Source: Corallium rubrum
Taxonomy: Eukaryota > Cnidaria > Anthozoa > Scleralcyonacea > Coralliidae
Length of the DNA: 64,000 nucleotides
NCBI GenBank assembly: GCA_964035015.1
Contig: CAXIUP010000237.1
Location: 1 to 64,000, forward strand
Direction: 5' to 3'
Shown here: positions 53,674 through 64,000 of the stretch, in pieces
How the letters are laid out: each line of letters begins with the position of its first letter
Position numbering within the stretch: position 1 is the first letter of the stretch
The notes under the pieces: model-generated
Told to the model about the DNA's origin: nothing
Databases searched by the model: none
The model's input: only the letters and a program-made list of their open reading frames with translations
Program-made: the position numbers and the translations under genes

Positions 53674-56600
53674 GGTAAATAATTTATGTATAATAAATAG
53701 AAGATTGAGCCCTGAGGAACACCACATTTAATCTTGTGCTCAGACGAAACGAATCCGTTTACTTGACATTTTTGGCTTCGGTCAGTTAGATATGATTTCA
53801 ATAGTGAAAAGGCTTTTCCTTTGATCCCATACCGTTCTAATTTTTTAAGTAGAATTTGGTGATCAACTGTATCAAAGGCTTTCTTTAAATCTATGAGTAC
53901 TACTAAATTAAACAATTTTCTGTCCATGCATGTTTATATACCAGCTGTTGGTACAATCTAACAATGCATTTGCAGTAGAATGGAACTTTCAAAAGAAAAC
54001 TGATTCTCAGAAAGCAGCTCATTTTCGGTCAAGTAATTATAGAATTGATTATAGATAATTCGTTCCACAATTTTACTTATGGCAGGCAGAATTAAAATAG
54101 GTCTGTAGAAACCTGGCAAATTTTGATGGCCATTTTTATAAAGTGGTGTTACTCTGGCTATTTTCCATTCATTGGGAAACGAGCATAAGGTAATAGTTTG
54201 ATTAAAGATATAAGTTAATGAACTTGAAATTACAGGTGATGCTATCTTGATAATTTTACTAGAGATGCTATCTACACCAGTAGCTTGGGAACTCGATAAG
54301 CCATATAGGAGACGATAAATTTTAGCTACATTTACAGCCTTAAAAGTAGTAAACTCAGATTTGGTAGTTTTAATGGATTGTACAAAATTGCAATCCGAGG
54401 TACCAATTTCACTGGCCAAATTTGGTCCAGTGTTTGAGAAGAAATCATTAAAGCCCTCAGCAATTTCCTCAGGGCTTTGTAAAATCGTCTCACACACATT
54501 TAGCTCATTCACCTTTGTAGGTTTATTCTTACGACCTAATAAAGTATTTATTGTTTTCCAAGCCTGCTTTGGATTGTGTTTTTGATTAGCAATCTTACTG
54601 GAGTAATAATCTTAGCACGCCTTAATTCTATGTTTGTTTTGTTTCTGGCCTTTTTATAATTTTGCCAGTTGGTTTCAAGGTTCGTAATAATGGATTTTCT
54701 ATTTAATTTATCCCTTGGGTTTATTTTGATATTACTTATTATCCATGGGACTCTATTTGATTTTATCTTCTTGCATTGGAGTGGTGCATGATTGTCAAGA
54801 ACTTCAAAACATAATTGCTTCCAAATGTCCCACATACTATTGGGATTATCAGCAAAGAAGTAAACATATTCCCTGGGTATATTTCCAAGGTCAACAAGAA
54901 ATTGTTGTTCGTTGAAATTCATCATGTTTCTAATCTCAGTAATATTTTTCCTTTTGTTTCTCAGCGACGTTAATTTTTCTAATTGCAAATATCAGGCTGT
55001 GATCACTAATACCTGTGTGGATAACACCAGAGCTAGAAATTTTTCCTGGTTTACTTGTAACAAAATGATCAAGAAGACTAACAGTTGTCATAGTTACTCG
55101 CGTAGCTTCACCAATCAATTGTGATAGTTCATACATTTAATATAATGATTTCAATGACTTAGTTGACTGGTCAGAATTTGCCTTTAGTAAGTCACAATTT
55201 AGACCACCAAGAAGAATTACTTCTTTGTTTTCATCATCAGTAGCTTGAATTAAGCTTTCGAGATGGGTAAAAAAAATCAGGTGAGGCCCCAGGGGGTCTA
55301 TACACTGTAATAACAAAAAAAGGTTGGCTATGCGGTTTAATAATTTCTATGTATACAGCCTCTAATTCAGATGGCACAAGATCATGCCTGATGTGGTAAT
55401 TAACGGAGCTACGGAGGTAAATAAAAACACCACCCCCTTTCCTTGATCTATTTTTTCTAACAGTATCATAACCATCGATGTGAACCATGCTATCGGTTAT
55501 CATTGAATCAAGCCTGATTTCACTAAAGGCAATTGCATCGAGGAGTTCATTAGATATTGAAAAATTTATTTCATCAAATCGTTTTGGTAAGCTCACAATA
55601 TTTAGAAAAGTCATTTTGAAACCTCTATGATTTGGAATAGAATTTAGCTTGTTGCAAAAATCGCTACTCACGTTTGGTGAAATCTTTGGTGCTGAACCAA
55701 CTGCAGTTTGAGGTATAGAGGTTTTAGCCTTGTTTGAATCATTTTTAACCTCAGCTTCGATGCAGTCGTGTTGTTTGACCTCTAGAATTGGCTTCATAAC
55801 CATATTGTCCTGGGAATTTTGTTCTAAAGTGATGTTTTGGGTTTCAAGTTTGAAATATGAAATATGCTGACAGTCTGAAATATGTTGCATGTGTTAAATA
55901 TTTATTCCAGGGTCACATTTTTATTGATTGCACACTCAATGGTCAGCGATACTATTAACGGCAATGAGATGACTATTAGTATCAGTGAAATAGTTTTCCG
56001 ATTGTTTTCCGATTCGTATAGTTGAGTCATGGCGCATCTGTACAGTACTCCACTACAGTACTCCACTAGAATAGGTCTGTATTCGTAAGAAATTCGTCTT
56101 CTTTAGACAATTTTTGTTGTTGGAGTGATAGATATTTACTTAATCTTCCCTGTAAGCGCTGAATTATGGTTGCCAGACTCTTTTACTCAAATAAATAACA
56201 GTGCTCCACCAAAATCGAGGTAATAATATAAAAACTACTCTAATTATAATATTATTTATGCCGTAGATGGAGTACTGTTAAAAATACTGCTTAAGTTTAT
56301 AGGTATTTTGCCACGTAAATGTCACTAACATTTAGAACTTTATCTGCACTATAAGCGTGATAGAGACAGTTGTTATTTAGAAAGCTTTCATGTGAGAAAT
56401 ACCCAGTAAACGCATGGAGTACTGTGCGTGAGGCATTATGATACCACAGCTAATTATAAATGCAGTGTTTACATTTATCTTGTTGGTTGTCATATAATAC
56501 GTTGGCCAAATAAAACACAAGTTTGTACTGTTTTGTGCTTATTTAGAACAATTGAAGTGGACACTGATAGTAAAAGTAAAGAAGAGTAACCTATGACTCT

Positions 56601-57260
56601 GGGTTTAGTATTTCGTTAGAGTCCCCGGCTTTTGATCACAGAGTTAATTCGGTTATGTATATTACGTCGATCGCTATCTTCGCAACAGCGAAAGCTCGTT
56701 CATTGAAATGTTGAAATGATTCGTTTATAATTCTGCAGTGTAATTTTAATTCCACTGTTTGCTTTTTATCCATTATTTATTATTTTGGAACTGCGTAATT
56801 TTAGTTCATTGCTATTAAATGTTTTCAGACAATCGTAGAATAATTACATTTGGGACACAGCGTATGTCAGTTGGCTTCTGTGCCCACGCGATTTATCTTT
56901 AAAATGTGCCCTCCCCTTCCCCCTCCGATCAAGGTTGCGACCTAAATTTTGTTTGCTAGGACTCAGAAGTGTCCCCTGGAAATCAACATTAATTGGTGGG
57001 GGATGGGGAGGGGTAAAACAACGTTATTTATCTCACGGTAGTAAAAGAAGCAAGAACGAAGCTAATTGATGCTCTAGTGTCCCAATGAATTATTATCGGA
57101 TTGTAGGTCTAGGAAGATTTGCCATCTGAATTTTTTATGAAATCTTAGCATTATAAAATAAGAGGAAAAAATTTCCGGCCACTGCATGTCAAACCGACTA
57201 CCTTTTCCTAGATTATCATCTTAAACTGTATACTGAAGTTAGGTAATATACAGTACTTAC

Positions 57261-57332
57261 TTTCCAGACTGCTTCAGAAGTCTTTGTTAAAAAAATCCCG
57301 ACAAGGATAAGGGCGATTGAAAGCTTGCACAT
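57261..57332 (-). CDS. First exon of a secreted protein (signal peptide), copy 1
   Basis: ATG at 57332 opens MCKLSIALILVGIFLTKTSE, a textbook signal peptide (short positive start, hydrophobic core, small residue before the cut). It ends at a consensus donor, GTAAGTACT (57260), in phase 0. A TATA-like CATAAAAG lies about 57 bases upstream. I could not find the second exon with confidence: no Cys-rich or other recognisable frame follows with a good acceptor before 55.9 kb. Secreted-peptide genes with a signal-peptide-only first exon are common in cnidarians. The mature product is unknown. Confidence 0.5.
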
Positions 57333-57388
57333 ATTTTCTCCAGATGACGCCTTTTCAAAGTGTGATAAACAGCACGAGTTTGCCGGTC

Positions 57389-57394
57389 TTTTAT
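57389..57394 (-). promoter_or_regulatory. TATA-like box of the copy 1 secreted gene
   Basis: ATAAAA within TTCATAAAAGACC on the minus strand. The paralogue has ACAAAA at 62288-62293, a change expected to weaken a TATA box. Confidence 0.4.
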
Positions 57395-58052
57395 GAAGAG
57401 ATAAACGGAAGTTATTGGTTGACCTTGAATTACTAGCCCTTCTGCATGCGAGGGGAAGTGCTAATGCCCAATAAATCATGTTAGAAATAACGTATTCTGG
57501 TATATTTCAGGCAAATATTTACTTTCCTAGAAGTATAACGCTACTTTTCTTGGTATTTAATTATAGGGAAACAATATATCGAAAACTGAGACAGCGTGCA
57601 GTAAGTAAAACAATATGACAATAATTCCTATCACCTGGTGGAATTTAGCGACACTGCATGTGGTAAATGTAAAGATGTTTCAATAACACATTAAAAACTA
57701 TCCACAAGGTCAGGGAAATACCTTGGCTTTATGATTTCTATCGTATATTTGTAAAGCTCCTTAATATTTTCGTTCAAGAATCTATTACATGCCTTAGTCA
57801 CAAATCTGTGTCTCTGAACGAAGAGTAGGACTTTCTTTATTAAACCGTCACCAAACCCAATTCAAATTAGACAGTATATGCCGAAAGAATAAACCGCAGA
57901 AAACATTACACATTTTTCGACACAGCGACACGACAAAAGAAGTGTTGAAAGGGATTCTATATTTTAGTTTCCTATGATTGCTATGTCCAAGAAACTCTGA
58001 GTAATAACCATCATATCTTCAATAAGAAAAACTCGTAATAAGGCGCTCTATA

Positions 58053-59100
58053 CCATTCCGTATTAAGCACTTTTTTATTACTAAACGCCAAATTTCAATA
58101 CTTTTAAGTTTACTTGAAGACGTCATCTAGGGATTAATTAGTTTGTTGTAAAACTCTGCGGTTTCTTCTTTCTTTGTCTTCTTGAGGAGTGCTTGTGTTG
58201 TAGATATTCGTTGATGGTTTAGAATCTGATGATTTGAACATGAAGCGTACTTTTGTCAGTGGTTAGCCTGTGGGTATTCCCGTGTGTCGATGGAATGCGG
58301 ATCTGTCGATGCTGTGCCGAGTATCTTAATTTGGTTGTGACCAGTTGAATGTGTGTTCGTACTTCATAGTCGCTGTTTTCTTGTTTTATCATAGTGGGGT
58401 TGTTTTGTAGTGTACTTTAGTAAGTGTTTCGTTAGGGTTGTGATTTTGCTGATAAAATATCTGGGGTAGTTGTTCTTAAAAACATTGTAGATATAGCTTT
58501 GTTTGTATGGTTTCGATTGTTGGTTGTTGCAGAGTGTTTTATCCAGGTTGAACAGTGTTGATGCAGCTGATCTTGTGTTAGATAGAGTGGTTGCTGTTGT
58601 AGTTTAGTATTTGGTTTATGTGTGCCTTCTTTCTATATAATTGTGTGTTGAGAGTGCCAAATTTGAGTCTTGGTTGGTAGGACGTCGAAGAAGACGAGTC
58701 TCTTGTCTTTTTCTTCTATTTGAATAAATATAATGTGTTTGGTGGTGGTGGTGGTGGTGGTGGTGGTGGTGGTGGTGGTGGTGGTGTTGCTGATGATTTA
58801 TAATACGTTGTTGATTTGGTTTGTCTTAGAATACATAGGTGGCGGTGGTGACGCTTTTTTCTTCTATCTCTTGTATTACAGCGTCTGCATGCTGGAAAAC
58901 TGGAAAGAAGCGAACATGCACTATGCAAATGTGCCAAATCAGTGTTGTCTGTAAAAAGTCATGAAAGCACCGAGCGTGAATGACACAGTGTTTATTCATC
59001 AATATATATTATGTATACACATGCATACATTCGAAAATCACAAAGCAGAGTCCCAAAACGCCAAATGAAACAAGGATTATATTTTAGCGTGCATGTTTGT
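58053..59100. other. 1 kb segment present only in duplication copy 1
   Basis: Contains a GGT trinucleotide run (about 58739-58786) and T/G-rich sequence with no supported gene. Its borders lack obvious inverted ends, so it may be ancestral sequence deleted from copy 2 rather than an insertion. Confidence 0.5.
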
Positions 59101-59171
59101 GCATAGTGTAACAATATACATACATCATACATAACGTTTATAACGTTTATAGAAAGAACATATGATACATG

Positions 59172-59345
59172 GATTTGCAACTCAGTATAGCTGAATCGTT
59201 ATATAGAGCGTCGATCTATCCAGGCCGTGCCAATATATATATATATATATATATTTGCAACTCAGTATAACTGAATGGTTAGAGCGTCTAATCGGGTCAT
59301 CTACAATAATTCGCAAGCTATATATTTTATTTACAAACTCTGCTG
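59172..59345 (+). ncRNA. tRNA-like (A-box) SINE fragments, copy 1
   Basis: GGATTTGCAACTCAGTATA then CTGAATGGTTAGAGCGTCTA looks like the D-arm part of a tRNA. It occurs twice here (59172 and 59265) around a TA tract, and once in copy 2 (63253-63370). The B-box side is degenerate. Confidence 0.35.
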
Positions 59346-59606
59346 CGCATCAAAATACTCCAATGCTTCGGTACTAAACTTTGCGCTGACGAAATCTTGT
59401 ACGTTTATGTTACCTATTTTCATCTTGGAGGTATTCTACTATACGGCATGTATATAATATTCACGTGCAGCGACGTGAATCACGTCGCTGCAAATTAGAT
59501 ACAGTAACCCCTTCACGTATTATATAGACCACTTGCACTTACTCCCTTGGTGGAGGACAAACGCTTATAATCAACAAACCTTTTATTTATTATTTCTTTG
59601 TGAACT

Positions 59607-59637
<31 letters not shown>

Positions 59638-59652
59638 TTATTGTTATTATTA

Positions 59653-59859
59653 TGGTTCTGAAGCCTTCCCTATGGTTTGCGGGTGGAAACGATCCAAAAC
59701 GCTAGAAGAGTTTCAGTCGATATCTGGCGCAATACCTCGCCGGATAAAATTATTTTAGATATGACTGAGGATATGATACTTCAGTTGGCGTTTAACTCGA
59801 TGTTATTTGCTGCATGCATTAAGGCTCCCAAAAGACCGAACTGTAAACAAATAAGTTAA
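59653..59859 (+). pseudogene. Unidentified open frame, copy 1, frameshifted
   Basis: Homologous to 63678-63883. A one-base loss (AAATTATTTTAG against AAATTATTCTTAG) shifts the frame near 59752. Confidence 0.35.
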
Positions 59860-60299
59860 GCTCTTTCTTGTAGTGCAATGAGTCGGACCGAGCGTTTACA
59901 ACAATTGTCAAGAACAAATAAATATAAATTCATTCTACATTGTAGATCGAAATAACAAGTCGTTCTTCAAATTGAATTAATCAATTAAATTAAATTAATT
60001 TAATTACCCTAGAATGCATTCTACTGTTAATGAAAAATAAAGAGGCTAAAACATAACACAAAATTTAATTTGTTCTACCACGAAAATCAACATCAATCAC
60101 AACGCTCACTTGAACGAATATATTCCTTGCTACGGTCCCTCAATCTGTTTCAAATTGTCACACTAAAATAAAACTATTTTATGCAAAAAATTACAGAGTG
60201 ATCGTTCTTGAATACAATTTGGTTTGTGCAACATTTGAGCGAGCGAAACATTGGGGTGGGATAAGATTTTGAAGATTTTTAATTTATTCTCCGCTGCCG

Positions 60300-60536
60300 G
60301 TCACAAACACAACAGTTGGCGGTTCCTGATGAAAACGTCGCGGAGGAGAGTGCTGAAACGGAAACCGTTACCAGAAATTTAGGACAAGATGGTGGAGATT
60401 CCCAACAGTAAATAATAAGGAGAGCACATAATAATTCACATTTTGCTTAAACGGTGACATATTTCTTCCTTGCCCGACTCCATCTGACTTCAGTATGGAC
60501 TAAGGAACAGTTATAACTAAAACATATTTGCTTTAA
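60300..60536. other. Junction zone between duplication copies
   Basis: No gene. GTGAAACGG-rich unique sequence ends at about 60537, where the LINE fragment of copy 2 begins. Confidence 0.4.
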
Positions 60537-62159
60537 ACCTCTTTGATTTGGAATAGAATTTAGCTTGTTGCAAAAATCGCTACTCACGTTTGGTGAAATC
60601 TTTGGTGCTGAACCAACTGCAGTTTGAGGTATAGGGGTTTTATCCTTGTTTGAATCATTTTTAACCTCAACTTCGATCCAGTCGTGTTGTTTGACCTCTA
60701 GAATTGGCTTCATAACCATATTGTCCTGGGTATTTTGTTCTAAAGTGATGTTTTGGGTTTCAAGTTTGAAATAAGAAATATGCTGGCAGTCTGAAATATG
60801 TTGCATGTCATAAATATTTATTCCAAGGTCACATTTTTATTGATTGCACACTCAATGGTCAGCGATACTATTAACGGCTATGGGATGACTATTAGTATCA
60901 GTGAAATAGTTTTCAGATTCGTATAGTTGAGTCATGGCAAGTCTACACAGTACTCCACTACAGTACTCCACTAGAATAGGTCTGTATTCGTAAGAAATTC
61001 GTCTTCTTTAGACAATTTTTTTTGTTGGAGTGATAGATATTTACTTAGTCTTCCCTGTAAGCGCTGAATTACTGTTGCCAGACGCTTTTACTCAAATAAA
61101 TAACAGTGCTCCATCAAAATCGTGGTATTAATATAAAAACTACTCTAATTATAATATTATTTATGCCGTAGATGGAGTACTGTTAAAAATACGGCTTAAT
61201 TAGTTTATAGGTATTTTGCCACGTAAATGTCACTAACATTTAGAACTTTATCTGCACTATAAGCGTGATAGAGACAGTTATTTAGAAAACTTTTATGTGA
61301 GAAATACCCAGTAAACGTATGGAGTACAGTGCGTGAGGCATTATAATAACACAGCTAATTATAAATGCAGTGTTTACATTTATCTTGTTGGTTGTCATTT
61401 AATACGTTGGCCAAATAAAACACAAGTTTGTACTGTTTTGTGCTTATTTAGAACAATTGAAGTGGACACTGATAGTAAAAGTAAAGAAGAATAACCTATG
61501 ACTCTGGGTCTAGTATTTTGTTAGAGTCCCCGGCTTTTGATCGCAGAGTTAATTCGGTTATGTATATTACGTCGGTCGCTATCTTCGCAACAGCGAAAGC
61601 TCGTTCATTGAAATGTTGAAATGATTTGTTTATAATTCTGCAGTGTAATTTTAATTCCACTGTTTGCTTTTTATCCATTATTTATTATTTTGGAATTGCG
61701 TAATTTTAGTTCATTGCTATTAAATGTTTTCAGACAATCGTAGAATAATTACATTTGGGACACAGCGTATGTCAGTTGGCTTCTGTGCCCACGCGATTTA
61801 TCTTTAAAATGTGCCCTCCCCTTCCCCCTCCGATCAAGGTTGCGACCTAAATTTTGTTTGCTAGGACTCAGAAGTGTCCCCTGGAAATCAACATTAATTG
61901 GTGGGGGAGGGGTAAAACAACGTTATTTATCTCACGGTAGTAAAAGAAGCAAGAACGAAGCTAATTGATGCTCTAGTGTCCCAATGAATTATTATCGGAT
62001 TGTAGGTCTAGGAAGATTTGCCATCTGAATTTTTTATGAAATCTTAGCATTATAAAATAAGAGGAAAAAATTTCCGGCCACTGCATGTCAAACCAACTAC
62101 CTTTTCCTAGATTATCATCTTAAACTGTATACTGAAGTTAGGTAATATACAGTACTTAC

Positions 62160-62231
62160 TTTCCAGACTGCTTCAGAAGTCTTTGTTAAAAAAATCCCGA
62201 CAAGGATAAGGACGATTGAAAGCTTGCACAT
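62160..62231 (-). CDS. First exon of a secreted protein (signal peptide), copy 2
   Basis: Same structure as copy 1: MCKLSIVLILVGIFLTKTSE, with one Ala to Val change in the hydrophobic core, the same phase-0 GTAAGT donor and the same 5' leader. The TATA-like word is ACAAAA instead of ATAAAA. Conservation of the exon between copies is a little higher than in nearby sequence but not decisive. Confidence 0.5.
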
Positions 62232-63599
62232 ATTTTCTCCAGATGACGCCTTTTCAAAGTGTGATAAACAGCACGAGTTTGCCGGTCTTTTGTGAAGAGA
62301 TAAACGGAAGTTATTGGTTGACCTTGAATTACTAGCCCTTCTGCATGCGAAGGGAAGTGCTACTGCCCAATAAACCATGTTAGAAATAACGTATTCTGGT
62401 ATATTTCAGGCAAATATTTACTTTCCTAGAAGTATAACGCTACTTTTCTTGGTATTTAATTATAGGGAAAAAATAACTTTTATTGCGTTGGATATATAGA
62501 TTAATCTTTACTCTCTAAGTTGTCAAAATTGATTGACGTTGTAACTGTTTACCTCTCAGAAACCATTTCCGTTTCAAATTTCCGTCTCAGCTATTATCTG
62601 GTTCATTATGCACCTAGTCTTACACAGGAAGTTGTATACATTGCTGCATTAGAGGAAAACAATATATCGAAAACTGAGACAGCGTGCAGTAAGTAAAACA
62701 ATATGACAATAATTCCTATCACCTGGTGGAATTTAGCGACACTGCATGTGGGAAATCTAAAGATGTTTCAATAGCACATTAAAAACTATCCACAAGGTGA
62801 GGGAAATACCTTGGCTTTATGATTTCTATCGTATATTTGTAAAGCTCCTTAATATTTTCGTTCAAGAATCTATTACATGCCTTAGTCACAAATCTGTGTC
62901 TCCAGTCTGAGTCTCTGAATGAAGAGTATTACTTTCTTCATTAAACCGTCACCAAACCCAATTCAAATTAGACAGTACATTGTATATGCCGAAAGAATGA
63001 ACCGCAGAAAACATTACACATTTTTCGACACAGCGACACGATAAAAGAAGTGTTAAAGGGGATCCTATATTTTAGTTGCCTATGATTGCTATGTGCAAGA
63101 AACTCTGAGTAATAACCATCATACCTTCAATAAGAAAAAGTCGTAATAAGGCGCTCTATACCGCTGATATAGTATAACTGTGTATAGTGTAACTCTATAC
63201 ATCCACAGTGTGATACATTTTACATAACACTTATAGAGAAAGCAGGTACGACTATGGATTTGCAACTCAGTATCTCAGTATAACTGAATGGTTAGAGCGT
63301 CTAATCGGGTCATATACAATAATTCGCAAGTTATATATTTTATTTACAAATTCTGCTGCGCATCAAAATGCTCCAATGCTTCAGTACTAAACTTTGCACT
63401 GACGAAATCTTGTAAGTTTATGTTAACTATTTTCATCTTGGAGGTATTCTACTATACGGCATGTATATAATATTCACGTCGCTGCAAATTAGATACAGTA
63501 ACCCCTTCATGTATTATATAGACCACTTGCACTTACTCCCTTGGTGGAGGACAAACGCTTATAATCAACCAACCTTTTATTTATTATTTCTTTGTGAAC

Positions 63600-63600
<1 letters not shown>

Positions 63601-63674
<74 letters not shown>
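63601..63674. repeat. (TTA)n array
   Basis: About 24 perfect copies, expanded relative to the shorter interrupted run at 59608-59652 in copy 1. Confidence 0.97.
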
Positions 63675-63677
63675 CTG

Positions 63678-63883
63678 GTTCTGAAGCCTTCCCTATGGTT
63701 TGCGGGTGGAAACGATCCAAAACGCTAGAAGAGTTTCAGTCGATATCTGGCGCAATACCTCGCCGGATAAAATTATTCTTAGATATGACTGACGATATGA
63801 TACTTCAGTTGGCGTTTGACTCGATGTTATTTGCTGCATGCATTAAGGCTCCCGAAAGACCGACCTGCAAACAAATAACTTAA
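63678..63883 (+). CDS. Unidentified open frame, copy 2
   Basis: Open from the TTA repeat to a stop at 63881, with pieces VCGWKRSKTLEEFQSISGA, LFLDMTDDMILQLAFDSM and ACIKAPERPTCKQIT. Its composition looks protein-like, and it might be a terminal exon (an acceptor-like CTGAAG is at its start). The family is not recognised. The same frame is broken in copy 1. Confidence 0.3.
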
Positions 63884-64000
63884 GCTCTTTCTTGTAGTGC
63901 AATGGGTCGGACCGAGCGTTTACAACAATTGTCAAGAACAAATAAATATAAATTCATTCTACATTGAAGATCGAAATAACAAGTCGTTCTTCAAATTGAA

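Larger units (their letters stand above)
52770..55890 (-). mobile_element. Decayed CR1-like LINE with endonuclease and partial reverse transcriptase
   Basis: Reading leftwards: 55890-55237 has an N-terminal stretch and then the AP-type endonuclease (SEIRLD, GYDTVRKNRSRKGGGVFIYL, VYRPPG). 55136-54936 continues it (GISDHSLIFAIRK). 54988-54548 and 54512-53958 give the linker and RT start (FPNEWKIARVTPLYKNG, NQFYNYLTENELLSENQFSFE). 53927-53670 gives VLIDLKKAFDTVDH and KCGVPQGSI. Frameshifts separate these. The rest of RT, including the FADD box, is missing, and a tRNA-like palindrome sits at that point. 53380-52790 may be its 3' UTR, ending GTGTTTAAATAAAGTTATC with a short TATC tail. It is a dead element. 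It is related to, but not the same subfamily as, the LINE at 4.3 kb. Confidence 0.8.
55620..60000. repeat. Segmental direct duplication, copy 1
   Basis: 55620-58050 matches 60537-63160, and 59100-59980 matches 63190-64000, in the same order and strand at a few percent divergence. Copy 1 holds about 1.05 kb (58053-59100) that copy 2 lacks; copy 2 holds about 190 bp (62472-62660) that copy 1 lacks. The left breakpoint of copy 2 falls inside the LINE endonuclease leader. Confidence 0.93.
60537..64000. repeat. Segmental direct duplication, copy 2
   Basis: See copy 1. It includes a 270-bp LINE endonuclease-leader fragment (60537-60806, minus) cut at the breakpoint. It continues past the window edge. 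Confidence 0.93.

Noticed and set aside
58733-58954. Poly-Val or poly-Pro frames over the GGT repeat
   Set aside because: Artefact of a trinucleotide repeat in the segment unique to duplication copy 1.

Overview
This is a eukaryotic, AT-rich, repeat-dense window, most likely from a marine invertebrate. A cnidarian (anemone or stony coral) is my best guess, based on the mix of CR1-like and Penelope-like retroelements, hairpin MITEs whose ends begin like CAACCTCGTCCCCAGGGC, THAP genes and a tyrosine-recombinase/Myb protein family I know from cnidarians and fish. There are no bacterial-style operons. Genes are intron-containing and could be traced only by matching splice sites and codon phase. 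The species call is inference.

Layout. 1-11.5 kb: microsatellites, a 5'-truncated CR1-like LINE flanked by tetranucleotide arrays, a truncated Penelope-like element (minus strand) with a hammerhead-like motif beside it, and several MITEs. 11.58-19.95 kb: a nest of inverted-repeat elements bounded by short matching ends next to TTAA. Its core is a 3.9 kb near-palindromic foldback-like element (14.69-18.58 kb) with 1.6 kb arms, 31-bp tandem repeats inside the arms, five TGACGTCA octamers per arm, and one intact 185-aa zinc-finger/acidic protein in the 0.6 kb centre. 20.4-25.8 kb: a minus-strand HMG-box-like gene in three exons; its first intron holds a 3.3 kb palindrome whose arms each carry a THAP transposase-like gene, one better preserved than the other. 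26.5-34.6 kb: a plus-strand host-like gene with two phase-matched exons (tyrosine-recombinase-like core, then Myb-like C-terminal domain). Its 7.3 kb intron contains an intact 1112-aa reverse transcriptase with a restriction-like endonuclease tail, inserted in a TTA repeat. 34.6-48 kb: MITEs, a single 5S rRNA gene (38.76-38.88 kb), a minisatellite of about 118 bp and families of quasi-palindromic hairpin elements. 48-52.8 kb: long CAGT, GGTC, CACCT, TA and TGTATG arrays. 52.8-55.9 kb: a decayed minus-strand CR1-like LINE interrupted by a palindrome made of tRNA-like sequence. 55.6-64 kb: a direct segmental duplication of about 4.9 kb whose two copies each hold a signal-peptide first exon of an unidentified secreted protein.

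How it fits together: the genes that look like host genes (HMG-box, recombinase/Myb, secreted peptide) are small islands whose introns have been expanded by transposable elements. The most unusual theme is the number of kb-scale inverted duplications, each carrying a DNA-binding protein gene. Intron-exon models, family names and element boundaries come from reading the sequence only; no database search was possible.
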